From: CAYQJS01 sp964417895
Lineage (GTDB): Bacteria > Chloroflexota > UBA6077 > SHYK01
Direction: 5' to 3'
DNA length: 64,000 bases
Assembly (NCBI GenBank): GCA_964417895.1
Contig: CAYQJS010000020.1
Span: forward strand, 15,734-79,733
Positions 46,880-56,065 of the stretch are shown one piece after another. The notes below the pieces were generated by a model. The model saw nothing but the letters and a program-made list of their open reading frames with translations. It made no database searches and had not been told where the DNA came from. The stretch's first letter is position 1. Every line of letters begins with the position of its first letter. A program made the translations under genes and the position numbers.

Positions 46880-48583
46880 TCAGTCCTTTCGCCACTCGAA
46901 GATGTACTCCGGTAGAGTCTTGCCCTGGGGGATCTTGACGCTCGCCACCGCAACGACCGGCTCCACCTCCCAGAAGAACGGCATCAACGGGATGTCCTCC
47001 ATCTGGATCCGAACCAGATCGCGCACCAGGGCCATTCGTTCATTGAGGTCGATCGTCCTGCCCAGCTGGTCGATCAGCCGGTCCGAGTCCGGGTTGCCGT
47101 AACCTCCCTTGTTGCGGCCACTCCATCGATTCTCCTCGGTGGCTGCTTCGCGCGAATGGAGCGCCTTGTCGAAGAACAGCCGACGGTCGCCGATGCTGCC
47201 CAAGAGCACGCCCGGCCTTGTGGACTCGTAGCGGCGGTCGGAGTCCAGCGCTGGCGGCGTCACGTGGGTCTCGACCTCCGCCCCGATCGCCTTCCACTGC
47301 TCGGCGATGATGGGCTGCTGCTTCTGGATGATGGCGCGTTGCTGGCCTGAGACCTCGATGACGAAACGTTCGCCGGTGGGCTGGTGGACGAGAATCCCAT
47401 CGGATCCGCGCACCCAGCCGGCGGTCGCGAGCAACTGCTGCGCCTTGGCAACGTCATAGGGGTACTGGGGGATCGCCCCCTCGATCGCCGAACGGAAGGC
47501 ATGGTGGGCGCCAACCCAGCTGTCGGCCAGGGGCGCGAGGCCGTGCGTCAGCGCCTCGCTCATGGCAGCCCGATCGATAGCCCGATACAGCGCCTCCCGC
47601 ACGTCACGGTTCGGTAACCCCGCTCGCGGGCGCACGTACTCGGGCCGGAACTGAATGCTGTAAGCGCTATTGATGGTGCTGGTAAGCTGGATCATCACCT
47701 GGTTACTCGTGCCGGCCCAGCGCTCACGCAGCGCGACTGCGCCATCGACGTCGATCCCCGGCGGCGTCACCACGTCGACCGAGCCCGCGAGGACGTTGGC
47801 CACCATGGTGGTGGGATCGGCAATGTACTTCAGCACGATCTGGTCGATGGCGGGGCGGCCCTGGTAATAGTCATCGAAGCGGGCGAATTCCATCTGAATG
47901 CCCGGCTCCCGGCCGACCAGGCGATAGGCGCCGAGGCCCACGAACTGGGTCGTGAAATAGGGGTGCGCCGGCAGCGCCTCCTTCTCCGTGCGATACACGT
48001 CCTCTAGCAGATGCCTCGGCAGAGGAGTGAGCCCGGGCGCCTGATCAGCCTTGACGTCCGTCTCGGACCACCGCACTTCGAACGTGAGGGGATCGGGGGT
48101 CGAAGCCGAGGCCATGGCCGCCATGGCGCTGACCACTGTCGATGGCAGCTGGGGGTCCTTGTAGACGGTGTACGTGAAGAGCAGGTCGGCGCTGGTGAAC
48201 GGCGTGCCATCGTGCCATTTCACGCCCGGCCGGAGCCGCCACGTGGTGACCATCGACCCGTCGGGATTCACGCGCCATGTGCCCCGCTCGGCGGAGATCT
48301 GCTCAGCCGCCAGCTGCGGCTCCCATACACCCCGGTAACCTTCGAACGCGAGCTGGTCATGCGCCAGCTGCTGCCCGATCGCGCTCCGTCCTCCTCCGCT
48401 AGCGAAATGGCTGAAGCTGGCCACCTCTCGCTGGAGGGCGATGGTCAGGACTCTGGGAGCCAGGGGCTGCGCCTGCCCTGCCTGTGGCGGCGCCGTGGTC
48501 CCAGCGGGAGTCTGGGGGAAGCAGCCGCTCACGGCCAGGGTGAGGCAGGCCAGCGCGCCGTGCACGACAAGCATTCTCGGCAT
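46880..48583 (-). CDS. ABC transporter substrate-binding lipoprotein, family 5
   Basis: 567 residues. Signal ALACLTLAVSGC (Cys21 lipidated), then a Pro/Gln spacer. Family blocks: VLTIALQREVASFSHF, VKWHDGTPFTSADLLFT, TPLPRHLLEDVY, TQFVGLGAYRLVGREPG, ENRWSGRNKGGYGNPDSDRL and IPLMPFFWEVEPVV. It is most like the protein at 38740-40458 in length and block order. No permease or ATPase genes nearby. It is divergent from the pirin gene. Confidence 0.88.
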   Translation of the reverse strand: MPRMLVVHGALACLTLAVSGCFPQTPAGTTAPPQAGQAQPLAPRVLTIALQREVASFSHFASGGGRSAIGQQLAHDQLAFEGYRGVWEPQLAAEQISAERGTWRVNPDGSMVTTWRLRPGVKWHDGTPFTSADLLFTYTVYKDPQLPSTVVSAMAAMASASTPDPLTFEVRWSETDVKADQAPGLTPLPRHLLEDVYRTEKEALPAHPYFTTQFVGLGAYRLVGREPGIQMEFARFDDYYQGRPAIDQIVLKYIADPTTMVANVLAGSVDVVTPPGIDVDGAVALRERWAGTSNQVMIQLTSTINSAYSIQFRPEYVRPRAGLPNRDVREALYRAIDRAAMSEALTHGLAPLADSWVGAHHAFRSAIEGAIPQYPYDVAKAQQLLATAGWVRGSDGILVHQPTGERFVIEVSGQQRAIIQKQQPIIAEQWKAIGAEVETHVTPPALDSDRRYESTRPGVLLGSIGDRRLFFDKALHSREAATEENRWSGRNKGGYGNPDSDRLIDQLGRTIDLNERMALVRDLVRIQMEDIPLMPFFWEVEPVVAVASVKIPQGKTLPEYIFEWRKD

Positions 48584-48735
48584 TACGGGCCCTCCGGTCG
48601 ACGTCGTTCCTCGTTATCATGCGGCCCCGAGGGCGCCACGACCAGATGAAACATACCCGATGGGGAATTATTCACGCTCCGGACGTATTGTCTTAAGCAG
48701 GCGGGCAGTGGCCCGACGCGAAGGAGCCCAAGGCT

Positions 48736-49641
48736 ATGGCAGAGACAGAAACCCGAATCCAGATGAAGCCACGCTCGACGGCGCGCGTTTTCGAGGCGAC
48801 CAGGACGCTGGAGGGCGCCGGTTTTCCCGTCCGGCGTCCGTTCCCGACACAGACACTGGACCATCTCGACCCATTTCTCCTGCTCGACGAATTCGGACCC
48901 GTGGATTGGGCGCCGGGCGAGGCCGTTGGCGCTCCCGACCACCCACACCGCGGCTTCGAGACGGTCAGCTACATTCTCGAGGGGCGCATCCAGCACAAGG
49001 ACTCTGTGGGGAACCGGGGCAGGTTGGGACCTGGAGACGTTCAGTGGATGACCGCGGGCGCGGGCGTGGTGCACTCGGAGATGCCCGAGGACGAGCTGGT
49101 GCGGTCGGGCGGTCGGATGCACGGTTTCCAGCTCTGGGTCAATCTTCCCAGCCGCGACAAGATGATCCGCCCTCGCTATCAGGACGTTCCATCGTCGGAG
49201 ATACCAGTGGCCCGGACTGCGGACGGGTCCGTGGCGGTGAAGGTGATCGCAGGCGAGGCGCTGGGCGCTCGGGCGGTGATCGACAGCCGCACACCCATCA
49301 TCTACCTGCACTTCACGCTCCAGCCCGGCGCGAGCATCCGGCAGCCGGTGCCGGCTGAGTTCAACGCATTCGCGTATGTCTTCGGAGGAAGCGGGCGCTT
49401 TGGCGAGGAGCCGGAGGTGCGGCGCGCCGGCCAGATGGTCGTCTTCGCCGCCGATGACGACGAAGTCGCGATGGCGGCCGATGCCGCGAGCGCCGAGCCG
49501 CTGGAAGTGCTGCTCGTCGCTGGCGAGCCGTTGCGCGAGCCGGTGGCTCGCTACGGGCCGTTCGTCATGAACACGTTCGACGAGATCCGCCAGGCGTTCG
49601 CGGACTACCGGGACGGGCGCATGGGCGCCATCGACTTCTGA
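48736..49641 (+). CDS. pirin family protein (bicupin)
   Basis: 301 residues. The N-terminal cupin holds the metal site APDHPHRGFETVSYI and QWMTAGAGVVHSEMPED. GGRMHGFQLWVNLP and a second cupin follow (SIRQPVPAEFNAFAYVFGG). Some pirins are quercetin dioxygenases, others regulators; which applies is unknown. GAAGGAGCCCAAGGCT lies before the ATG. A perfect 14-bp inverted repeat immediately follows the stop and may terminate transcription. Confidence 0.92.
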   Translation: MAETETRIQMKPRSTARVFEATRTLEGAGFPVRRPFPTQTLDHLDPFLLLDEFGPVDWAPGEAVGAPDHPHRGFETVSYILEGRIQHKDSVGNRGRLGPGDVQWMTAGAGVVHSEMPEDELVRSGGRMHGFQLWVNLPSRDKMIRPRYQDVPSSEIPVARTADGSVAVKVIAGEALGARAVIDSRTPIIYLHFTLQPGASIRQPVPAEFNAFAYVFGGSGRFGEEPEVRRAGQMVVFAADDDEVAMAADAASAEPLEVLLVAGEPLREPVARYGPFVMNTFDEIRQAFADYRDGRMGAIDF

Positions 49642-49642
49642 G

Positions 49643-49680
49643 TTTTCATCTGTCCGGGGCGCGCCACGGACAGATGAAAA
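49643..49680. repeat. 14-bp perfect inverted repeat after pirin gene
   Basis: TTTTCATCTGTCCG (49643-49656) and its reverse complement (49667-49680) around a 10-base loop gggcgcgcca. A stem of 14 bp with flanking T/A runs could terminate transcription from both sides. Confidence 0.8.
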
Positions 49681-49690
49681 CCGCTACGGA

Positions 49691-49748
49691 CAGAGGAAAC
49701 CCGCTCATGGTGAGCCTGTCGAACCATGAGCCCACGTTGCGCGATCCC
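49691..49748. repeat. palindromic dispersed repeat, left copy (inverted relative to 51857-51919)
   Basis: About 58 bp containing CTCATGGTGAGCCTGTCGAA and CCATGAGCCCACGTTGCGCG. The reverse complement occurs with few changes at 51857-51919. The two flank the amidohydrolase gene. The rest of the 49749-50055 spacer holds no recognisable gene. Confidence 0.8.
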
Positions 49749-50055
49749 GGGCGTTTTCAGAGCAGTCCAGGTCCGAACGAAGGCGAGAGGGAAGAGGCAA
49801 GATGCAACGGGGTTACTTCCCACCATTGGCCGCTGCCTTGTGTCTGTTGCCTGACGGCGGGAATGAGACCCTCTGCGGTCCGTCACGCCGGTCCTTCGCC
49901 GCCCATCGCATAGACCGAGGCGACGACGGCCCAGTGTTGACGCTGGCGTCCGTCTTAACCGGTTCGAGCGGTGGATCCTGATACCGACGGCTCGGCCCTT
50001 CGACAGATGCCGCACGAGCGGTTATGCTGACGCCACGCTGAAGGAGGAGATGACC

Positions 50056-51726
50056 ATGGCGTTCGATCTGGTAGTTCGCAATGGGCTCATCGTGGATGGA
50101 ACCGGAAGCCACGGCTTCGAGGGTGACGTAGCGGTCGAGGGCGACCGGATCGCCGCCATCGGGGCGAACCTCGGCCCGGGTCGGGAGGAGATCGACGCAC
50201 GGGGGAACGTCATCGCCCCGGGCTTCATCGACCCGCACACCCACATGGACCTCTTTTTGGTGCTCTACCCTCACGGGAACCCCGTGGTGAACTTCGGTGT
50301 GACCACCGTAGTCATCGGCGATTGCGGCGCGTCGTGTGCGCCCGTGCCGGCAGGAGCGGAGCCCACCCAGGTGCTGGTCAACTATCTGAAGCGCGTGCTG
50401 GACGACTACATCGATCCCACGGTCTGGGAGTGGGAGACATTCCCCGAGTACCTCGGCTACTTGAAGGGAAAGGTGGGGATCAATGTGGCCTCCTTCATGC
50501 CCCATTCGCCCGTACGTTTAACGGTGATGGGGGAGGCCGCCTACCAGCGGGAGGCGCGACCCGACGAGCTGGAAGCCATGAGGCGTATGGTGCGCGAGGG
50601 TCTCGAGGCGGGGGCTATCGGCTTCTCGTCCAGCCCACGCGGCGGCCCGGAGATCCACGCCGGTACGCCCAGCACCTTCGCCACGCAGGACGAGATCGTC
50701 GAGCTAGCCAACCTGGCAGCCGACTTCGATGGCTGCTTCCAGTTCAACGGCTTCGCCAACCTGATCAACCCATCCAGCAGCTACGTGCAAATGGTCGAGC
50801 GCATCCGGGCCCGCATGATCGGTAATGAGTTCCGCCTGCACCCCGGCGATCTGGACGAAGGGCCACGCTCCATCGCATTCATGGAGGAGGCGAAGCGCCG
50901 TGGGAAAGACCTCCACGGCATTGTCATCCCCTACCAGCACATCCGACGCTTCGGCATCCAGGACCCGTTCGTCTTCGACGGGCTGCCCACCTGGGAGGCA
51001 ATGGATGGGTCGGCCCTGCGCATCCATGCTGCCGATCCGTCGTTCCGATCGAAGCTAGAGCAGGAGCGGATCGCGGGTGCGGGCAAGCCGGAGTTCCCCG
51101 CCTGGGCCGGCTGGGGCTCCGTGGTAGTGGATCGCGTAGAGAAGCCAAGCCTGAAGCCCTTGGAAGGGAAGAGCGTCGAAGAGATCGGTCGAGTCCAGGG
51201 CAAGCGCCCCGTCGACGTCTTCTTCGATACGGTGCTGGAGGACGACCTCAGCACCCGCTTCCTCTACTACGGCTTCGCCAACGACGACATGGATGTGCTC
51301 GCCGACATGATCCGAAGCCCCCACGGGTTGATCGGCACGGATGCGGGCGCTCACCTGGACCGCTTCTTCTGGTACAGCTCGCCGGCCCGACTCCTTGGTT
51401 ACTGGTCGCGCGAGAAGAAGCTCCTCAGTCTGGAAGAGGCGGTGTGGAAGCTGACGGGGCACCCTGCAGAGAAGCTGCGGCTGAATCGCGGGCAGCTGAA
51501 GGTGGGGTGGCCCGCCGATATCACGGTCTTCGATCCCGACCGTTTCCAGGACCTGGTGAGCGAGCGGCTGCCCGCGAAGGTGGACGCGAACGAGGTTCAG
51601 CGCCATCCGCCGGGCATGCGGGCGGTGGTGGTGAACGGGAAGATCGTGGTCGATAGCGGCGAGTGCCTCGACGTTTTCCCTGGGGTGGCTACCCGGCAGG
51701 AGCTTTCGCCGGCGGTCCCGGCCTGA
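50056..51726 (+). CDS. D-aminoacylase / N-acyl-D-amino-acid deacylase family amidohydrolase
   Basis: 556 residues of the amidohydrolase superfamily. The start of the domain DLVVRNGLIVDGTGSHGFEG and the metal motif GFIDPHTHMDLF (His61, His63) are clear. VGINVASFMPHSPVR and the C-terminal LTGHPAEKLRLNRGQLKVGW plus ADITVFDPDRFQD are typical of the D-aminoacylase/dihydroorotase-like group. It hydrolyses N-acyl amino acids or related amides. The ATG at 50056 is 8 bases after AAGGAGG; the ATG at 50050 is too close to it. The gene is enclosed by an inverted pair of dispersed repeats. Confidence 0.85.
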   Translation: MAFDLVVRNGLIVDGTGSHGFEGDVAVEGDRIAAIGANLGPGREEIDARGNVIAPGFIDPHTHMDLFLVLYPHGNPVVNFGVTTVVIGDCGASCAPVPAGAEPTQVLVNYLKRVLDDYIDPTVWEWETFPEYLGYLKGKVGINVASFMPHSPVRLTVMGEAAYQREARPDELEAMRRMVREGLEAGAIGFSSSPRGGPEIHAGTPSTFATQDEIVELANLAADFDGCFQFNGFANLINPSSSYVQMVERIRARMIGNEFRLHPGDLDEGPRSIAFMEEAKRRGKDLHGIVIPYQHIRRFGIQDPFVFDGLPTWEAMDGSALRIHAADPSFRSKLEQERIAGAGKPEFPAWAGWGSVVVDRVEKPSLKPLEGKSVEEIGRVQGKRPVDVFFDTVLEDDLSTRFLYYGFANDDMDVLADMIRSPHGLIGTDAGAHLDRFFWYSSPARLLGYWSREKKLLSLEEAVWKLTGHPAEKLRLNRGQLKVGWPADITVFDPDRFQDLVSERLPAKVDANEVQRHPPGMRAVVVNGKIVVDSGECLDVFPGVATRQELSPAVPA

Positions 51727-51856
51727 GCGCAGGCTGTCATTCTGAGGCCGCAGGCCGAAGAATCTCTCGGCGGTTGCTACTCCCCGGAGATCCTTCGCTC
51801 CTGCGGTCGCCGCTCTAAAAACGCCGCTCCTCCTGAGCCTGTCGAAGGACGAGCCT

Positions 51857-51919
51857 GGGATCGCGCAACCTTGGGCTCATGGTTCGACAGGCTCACCATG
51901 AGCGGTTTTCATCCGTCTG
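51857..51919. repeat. palindromic dispersed repeat, right copy (inverted relative to 49691-49748)
   Basis: Reverse-complement counterpart of 49691-49748. Next to it, CTGAGCCTGTCGAAGG and GTCATTCTGAGG-type blocks (51738-51860) belong to other repeat families. The whole 51727-52016 spacer appears to be repeat-derived and contains no gene. Confidence 0.78.
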
Positions 51920-52016
51920 CGGCGCGCCAGGGGCGCATGACAGTTCAAGACGACAGGGGAGTTCTCTGCAGGGCGCCTGGGGGTCGCAGGAACAGCGTAC
52001 AGGGAGAGTGCTCTCA

Positions 52017-52388
52017 GTGAGCGCAGAAGAAGCCGTGCTCGAGGCCAACGACGCGTTCTACCGCGCGTTCAACCAGAAGGACGTTGCGGCCATGGACGCG
52101 GTGTGGGCCCGGTCCACCGAGGTAGGCTGCATCCACCCCGGCTGGAACGTGCTGCGAGGGCGCGATGCCGTCATGGAGAGCTGGGCAGGGATCCTCTCCA
52201 ACCGCGCCCAGCCCCGCATCGTGAGTGGAGGCGCGGCGGTGATTCTCCTCGGCGACGTAGCGGTCGTGCTGTGCCGTGAGCTGGTGGCCGGCTCGCCACT
52301 GGCGGCCACGAACCTGTTCGTCCAAGAGGACGGAGCCTGGAAGTTAGCCCACCACCACTCGGGGCCGGTGTCCTACAGCCCGCGGTAG
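52017..52388 (+). CDS. SnoaL/NTF2-like protein
   Basis: About 123 residues with a cone-shaped NTF2-like pattern: VLEANDAFYRAFNQKDVAAM, CIHPGWNVLRGRDAVMESWA and TNLFVQEDGAWKLAHHHSGP. Such small proteins are ketosteroid-isomerase-like enzymes or binding domains; the substrate is unknown. GTG at 52017 is the likely start, with a GTG at 52008 as alternative. It is convergent with the isochorismatase-like gene across a long inverted repeat. Confidence 0.75.
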   Translation: MSAEEAVLEANDAFYRAFNQKDVAAMDAVWARSTEVGCIHPGWNVLRGRDAVMESWAGILSNRAQPRIVSGGAAVILLGDVAVVLCRELVAGSPLAATNLFVQEDGAWKLAHHHSGPVSYSPR

Positions 52389-52391
52389 GGG

Positions 52392-52465
52392 TGTCATTCT
52401 GAGCCGGAGGCGAAGAATCTGTGGCTCCGAGCTACGGATTCTTCGGCTGTCGCCTCAGAATGACA
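52392..52465. repeat. long inverted repeat between convergent genes
   Basis: TGTCATTCTGAG (52392-52403) and CTCAGAATGACA (52454-52465) are perfect reverse complements. Inner parts GGCGAAGAATC and GATTCTTCG pair as well. The hairpin sits 3-4 bp from both stop codons, a natural bidirectional terminator, and is a member of a dispersed repeat family (related half-sites at 51738 and 58928). Confidence 0.85.
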
Positions 52466-52469
52466 GCGG

Positions 52470-53141
52470 CTACCTGAAGCTGATCAAGTCCGTGCTGCTC
52501 AGCGTCACCGCGCGCGGCTGAAGTGGGTTATTCTGGGGATTACCGAAGCCCGGTTGATTCAGCAACTGGTAGCGCGTGAACAAGAGCTCGAAGTCCGTAG
52601 TCGCCGAGATGCCGTCTTCGGCCACGACGACCGTGTAGCCGCGCGTGCTGGCGCCGAACGACGTGTAGAGGACGGCGCCGCTCGCCGCCGTGCCGACGAT
52701 GACGACGGTGTCAATCCCGGCGTTTACCAGGATCTCGTTCAGCTCGGTGTCGAAGACCTTGTCGGCGCTCGACGCGACGCGCGGCTCGTCGCCATGCGGG
52801 GCGACCTCCGGCAAGATGATGGCGCCGGGCGCCGTCGTTAGCGAGTAAACGACCTCCACGTTGGCGCCGCGCGCCCTCCCGAGAAAGGCGGCCACCGCGG
52901 GAAGCGAGGCGACGCAGCCCGGACGCGCCGAGCAGTTGACGTTCAGCAGGTCCAGGACCAGGAAGGCGGTGGTCCCCGCATCCAGCTCGACGGGCACCGG
53001 AGCGGGGATCGTCGGGAGCTGCACTTCGGGCGCCTGGGCGACGGGGCTCGCCACGGCCGCATCCGACGGCACCATGCGTCCAGGTGCCAGGACGGCCAGC
53101 GCAAGGAACGCGATGACGCTCGCTGCCAGGATTCGCTTCAT
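52470..53141 (-). CDS. secreted isochorismatase-like hydrolase lacking the catalytic Cys
   Basis: 223 residues. Signal peptide MKRILAASVIAFLALAVLAP, then an isochorismatase/cysteine-hydrolase fold: AFLVLDLLNVNC (Asp64), SADKVFDTEL (Lys128) and DTVVIVGTAASGAVLYTSFG. The position of the nucleophile Cys in this fold (GVATNVCV) is Ala156 here, so the Cys-based mechanism is absent. Export of this family is also unusual. Start chosen at the ATG ending at 53141, after GGAGGGAGG. Function unknown; perhaps a binding protein or an enzyme with other chemistry. Confidence 0.8.
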   Translation of the reverse strand: MKRILAASVIAFLALAVLAPGRMVPSDAAVASPVAQAPEVQLPTIPAPVPVELDAGTTAFLVLDLLNVNCSARPGCVASLPAVAAFLGRARGANVEVVYSLTTAPGAIILPEVAPHGDEPRVASSADKVFDTELNEILVNAGIDTVVIVGTAASGAVLYTSFGASTRGYTVVVAEDGISATTDFELLFTRYQLLNQPGFGNPQNNPLQPRAVTLSSTDLISFR

Positions 53142-53283
53142 CTCAGCGTACCTCCCTCCGAGAGATCTAGACGTCCGCGATGGTAGAGGGCGCCGCGGCT
53201 CGGTGTCAAAGCTCACGCCCAGGGCCGAGCCAAACCGCGTGCTTCGTTAGAATTCCGTCCCATATAGCGTTGGAGATCGTGTG

Positions 53284-55515
53284 ATGGCCGCTGCTTCCGC
53301 CTACTCCGTCCTGGGCAAGCCGATCCCGCGCGTCGAGGGACGTGACAAAGTCACCGGCGGCGCACAGTACTCGGCGGACGTGCCACTCCCGAGTGCGCTC
53401 TGGGGAAAGAACGTGCGGAGTCCTCATCCGCACGCCAGAATCGTGTCCATCGACACTTCGCGGGCGAAGGCAGTGCCGGGCGTTATGGCCGTGCTTACCG
53501 CCGCGGACGTCCCCCAAAAGAGGGTAGGCCGCTCCATAAGGGACTACGAGGTGTTCTGCAGCGAGCGTGTGAGGTTCGTCGGCGACATCGTGGCGGCGGT
53601 GGCGGCCGAGACCTCGGACGCCGCGGAGGAGGCCGCGCTGCTGGTGCAGGTCGAGTATGAGGAGCTGCCGGCGGTGTTCGATCCGCTGGAGGCCATGGGC
53701 CCCGACGCGCCGCTCCTGCACCCGGAGATGCGCTCGTACGCTGGGTATCCGGAGAATCTGCCGACCGACTTCCGCAACGTCTGCTCGTATCTGACGGTGG
53801 AGCGGGGCAGCCTGGACGAAGGCTTCGCCCAGGCGGATGTGGTAATCGAGAACACGTTCCGAACCCAGCTGATGCACCAGGGGTACCTGGAGCCACACGC
53901 GTGCGTCGCCGCCCTTGGCCCCACGGGCCGCGCTGAATTCTGGACCTCCCACAAGGTGCCCTTCGCCCTCAAGCGGGAGCTGGCCGATGCCCTCGAGCGC
54001 GACGAGAAGGACATCCTGATCCATCGAGTGAACATCGGGGGCGAGTTCGGAGGGAAAGCGAACCCGGCTGACGCGCCCGCCGCCTACTACCTGGCGCGGA
54101 CGACAGGGCGGCCCGTCAAGTTCGTGACCAGCCCCCACGACGATCTCACCGCCACCACACCGCGCCATGCCTCGGTCATCCGGATTCGGACTGGCGCGCG
54201 GCGCGATGGGACTATCACGGCCTGGGACGCGCTGGTCGTGTGGCACAGTGGCGCGTACGGTGGGTTCAAGCCACAGATCTTCGGCGGCAACCTGGGCGGG
54301 TCCAACAACGCGGCGGGTTGGCTCGCGGTCCCCAATCTGCGCATCGACGCGCGGATGGTCTACACCAACCAGGTGCCCTGCGCGTATATGCGCGCGCCGG
54401 GGCAGCCGCAAGCGGTGTTCGCCGCGGAGCGGCAGATGGATCTGGTAGCACGCGCGCTCGAGATGGACCCCCTCGAGCTGCGGTTGCGAAACCTGGCCGA
54501 CCGCCTCCCCAGCGGGGAGGAATCGCTAGCGCCTCGGGTGCTCCGGGCTGCGGCCGAAGCCATCGGCTGGTGGGCGCCGAAGCCGGCCAACGTCGGGCGG
54601 GGCCTCGCCATCGGCGCGCGCGGCACAGGGGCCGGGGCCAGCACCTCGGACATCACCGTGCACCCGGACGGCACCATCACCGCGGTGACGGCTGTGCCCG
54701 ACAACGGGACCGGTGCGCTCACGGTCATCGCTCAGGTCGTGGCGGAGACCTGGAACGTGCCCATCGAGCGGGTCCGTGTAGTGCACGGTGACACCGACGC
54801 CGTGCCCATCGACGTGGGATCGGGTGGGAGTAGCATCACTAACTCGGCTGGGCACGCGGCCGTCGCGGCGAGCGAGAAGGTGCAAGAGCAGCTGGCGCCT
54901 CTGGCGGCCGCGATGCTGGGCGTGGAGCGCGCCGCGTGGCGCGCCGGCTCCTGGCGCCCGGCAACCAGCGACGACGGGCGGGCCGTATCGGTCGACGAGC
55001 TGGCCACCGAGATGATCAAGCCGGGCGACCCGCGGGCCCACGCCCAGGTCACGTTCACACCCGAGCGTAGTCCCAATCAGCAGTTCTGCGGCCAGGCCGC
55101 CGAGGTCGAGGTCGATCCGGAGACGGGCGAAGTCCATCTGCGCAAGCTGGCCGCTGTCCAGGACGTGGGCGCCATCATCAACGAGATCGGACACCAGGGG
55201 CAGATCGAGGGATCCGTGGTGCAGGGCGTGGGCTACGCGCTCATGGAAGAGCTGTCCGTGGACCAGGGGCACATCACCACGGCCAGCTTCGGCGATTACA
55301 AGATCCCCACGATCTGCGACATCCCCGAGATGGTGACCGTCAACATCCGCACCACGGGCCCCGGCCCTTTCGAAGCGAAAGGGATCGGCGAGACGCCGAC
55401 CGTCCCCACCGCCGCGGCCATCGCTAACGCCGTAGCCGACGCCATCGGCGCGCCGATCCTGCAGCTGCCGATCACGCCGGAGCGGGTGCTGGAGGCGATG
55501 GAGAAGGGGAACTGA
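53284..55515 (+). CDS. xanthine dehydrogenase/aldehyde oxidase family, molybdopterin-binding subunit
   Basis: 743-residue large subunit of a molybdenum hydroxylase (CoxL-like, active-site type). Motifs: the N-terminal VLGKPIPRVEGRDKVTGGAQY, EPHACVAAL, VNIGGEFGGKANP, PCAYMRAPGQPQAVFAAE, and the catalytic Glu in FEAKGIGETPTVPTAAAIAN (about residue 703). It hydroxylates aldehydes, purines or heteroaromatics using water. The FAD and [2Fe-2S] subunits are not encoded in the window. The ATG at 53284 lies 8 bases after GGAG. Confidence 0.9.
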   Translation: MAAASAYSVLGKPIPRVEGRDKVTGGAQYSADVPLPSALWGKNVRSPHPHARIVSIDTSRAKAVPGVMAVLTAADVPQKRVGRSIRDYEVFCSERVRFVGDIVAAVAAETSDAAEEAALLVQVEYEELPAVFDPLEAMGPDAPLLHPEMRSYAGYPENLPTDFRNVCSYLTVERGSLDEGFAQADVVIENTFRTQLMHQGYLEPHACVAALGPTGRAEFWTSHKVPFALKRELADALERDEKDILIHRVNIGGEFGGKANPADAPAAYYLARTTGRPVKFVTSPHDDLTATTPRHASVIRIRTGARRDGTITAWDALVVWHSGAYGGFKPQIFGGNLGGSNNAAGWLAVPNLRIDARMVYTNQVPCAYMRAPGQPQAVFAAERQMDLVARALEMDPLELRLRNLADRLPSGEESLAPRVLRAAAEAIGWWAPKPANVGRGLAIGARGTGAGASTSDITVHPDGTITAVTAVPDNGTGALTVIAQVVAETWNVPIERVRVVHGDTDAVPIDVGSGGSSITNSAGHAAVAASEKVQEQLAPLAAAMLGVERAAWRAGSWRPATSDDGRAVSVDELATEMIKPGDPRAHAQVTFTPERSPNQQFCGQAAEVEVDPETGEVHLRKLAAVQDVGAIINEIGHQGQIEGSVVQGVGYALMEELSVDQGHITTASFGDYKIPTICDIPEMVTVNIRTTGPGPFEAKGIGETPTVPTAAAIANAVADAIGAPILQLPITPERVLEAMEKGN

Positions 55516-56065
55516 GCGCCCGGGTGCTGGGTACTCCGAGAGGTTTCCAAGAAGGGGCCAGCGCTGGCGTACGGGTTTCTCGGGCAGAACATCGAGCGTG
55601 TCTCAGGGCTGACGTTGCGAGAAGCCTCGCGGTACCTGCCTCCCCAGTGGCGGGAGCGCAGCGGCTCAGCCACTTCGCCAGACGATCCTCGTTGATTCCT
55701 CACCACGAGGCGGGCGGATAGCGGGCTGCGGACTCCACCATTACATCTGGTACGAGCAGTACCTCCTGTCCAGGAAACAGGTCAGCGAGCGATACGCTGT
55801 CAGAGAGAGCACCTTCCACCGATATCGCCAGGCGGCTGTTCGGCCGCTGGTGAGCTGATAATCCAAGAGGGGCTATCGTCCGGTGACCCCGCCAGCGGCT
55901 CATCGCTAACCCTGGCCGCGGGGAACGACTCGTCGCACATCCCAGCCCGCCGAAACGGCTCGAACAGCTCGGCCGCGCGGGCTCTGAGCTACACTCCTGG
56001 TAACAGGCCTAGAGCTTGACAGCTTTTGAGCGTTGTGGCTCGCCAAGCTCCCGCCGAAGGCAACG
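55516..56065. other. 550-bp spacer without a supported gene
   Basis: No open frame with family resemblance. A plus-strand stretch near 55765-55855 reads YEQYLLSRKQVSERYAVREST then FHRYRQAAVRPLV, which looks like the helix-turn-helix end of a larger protein. It has no start or ribosome site and is probably a gene fragment. The last 60 bases hold the region before the protease start. Confidence 0.5.
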
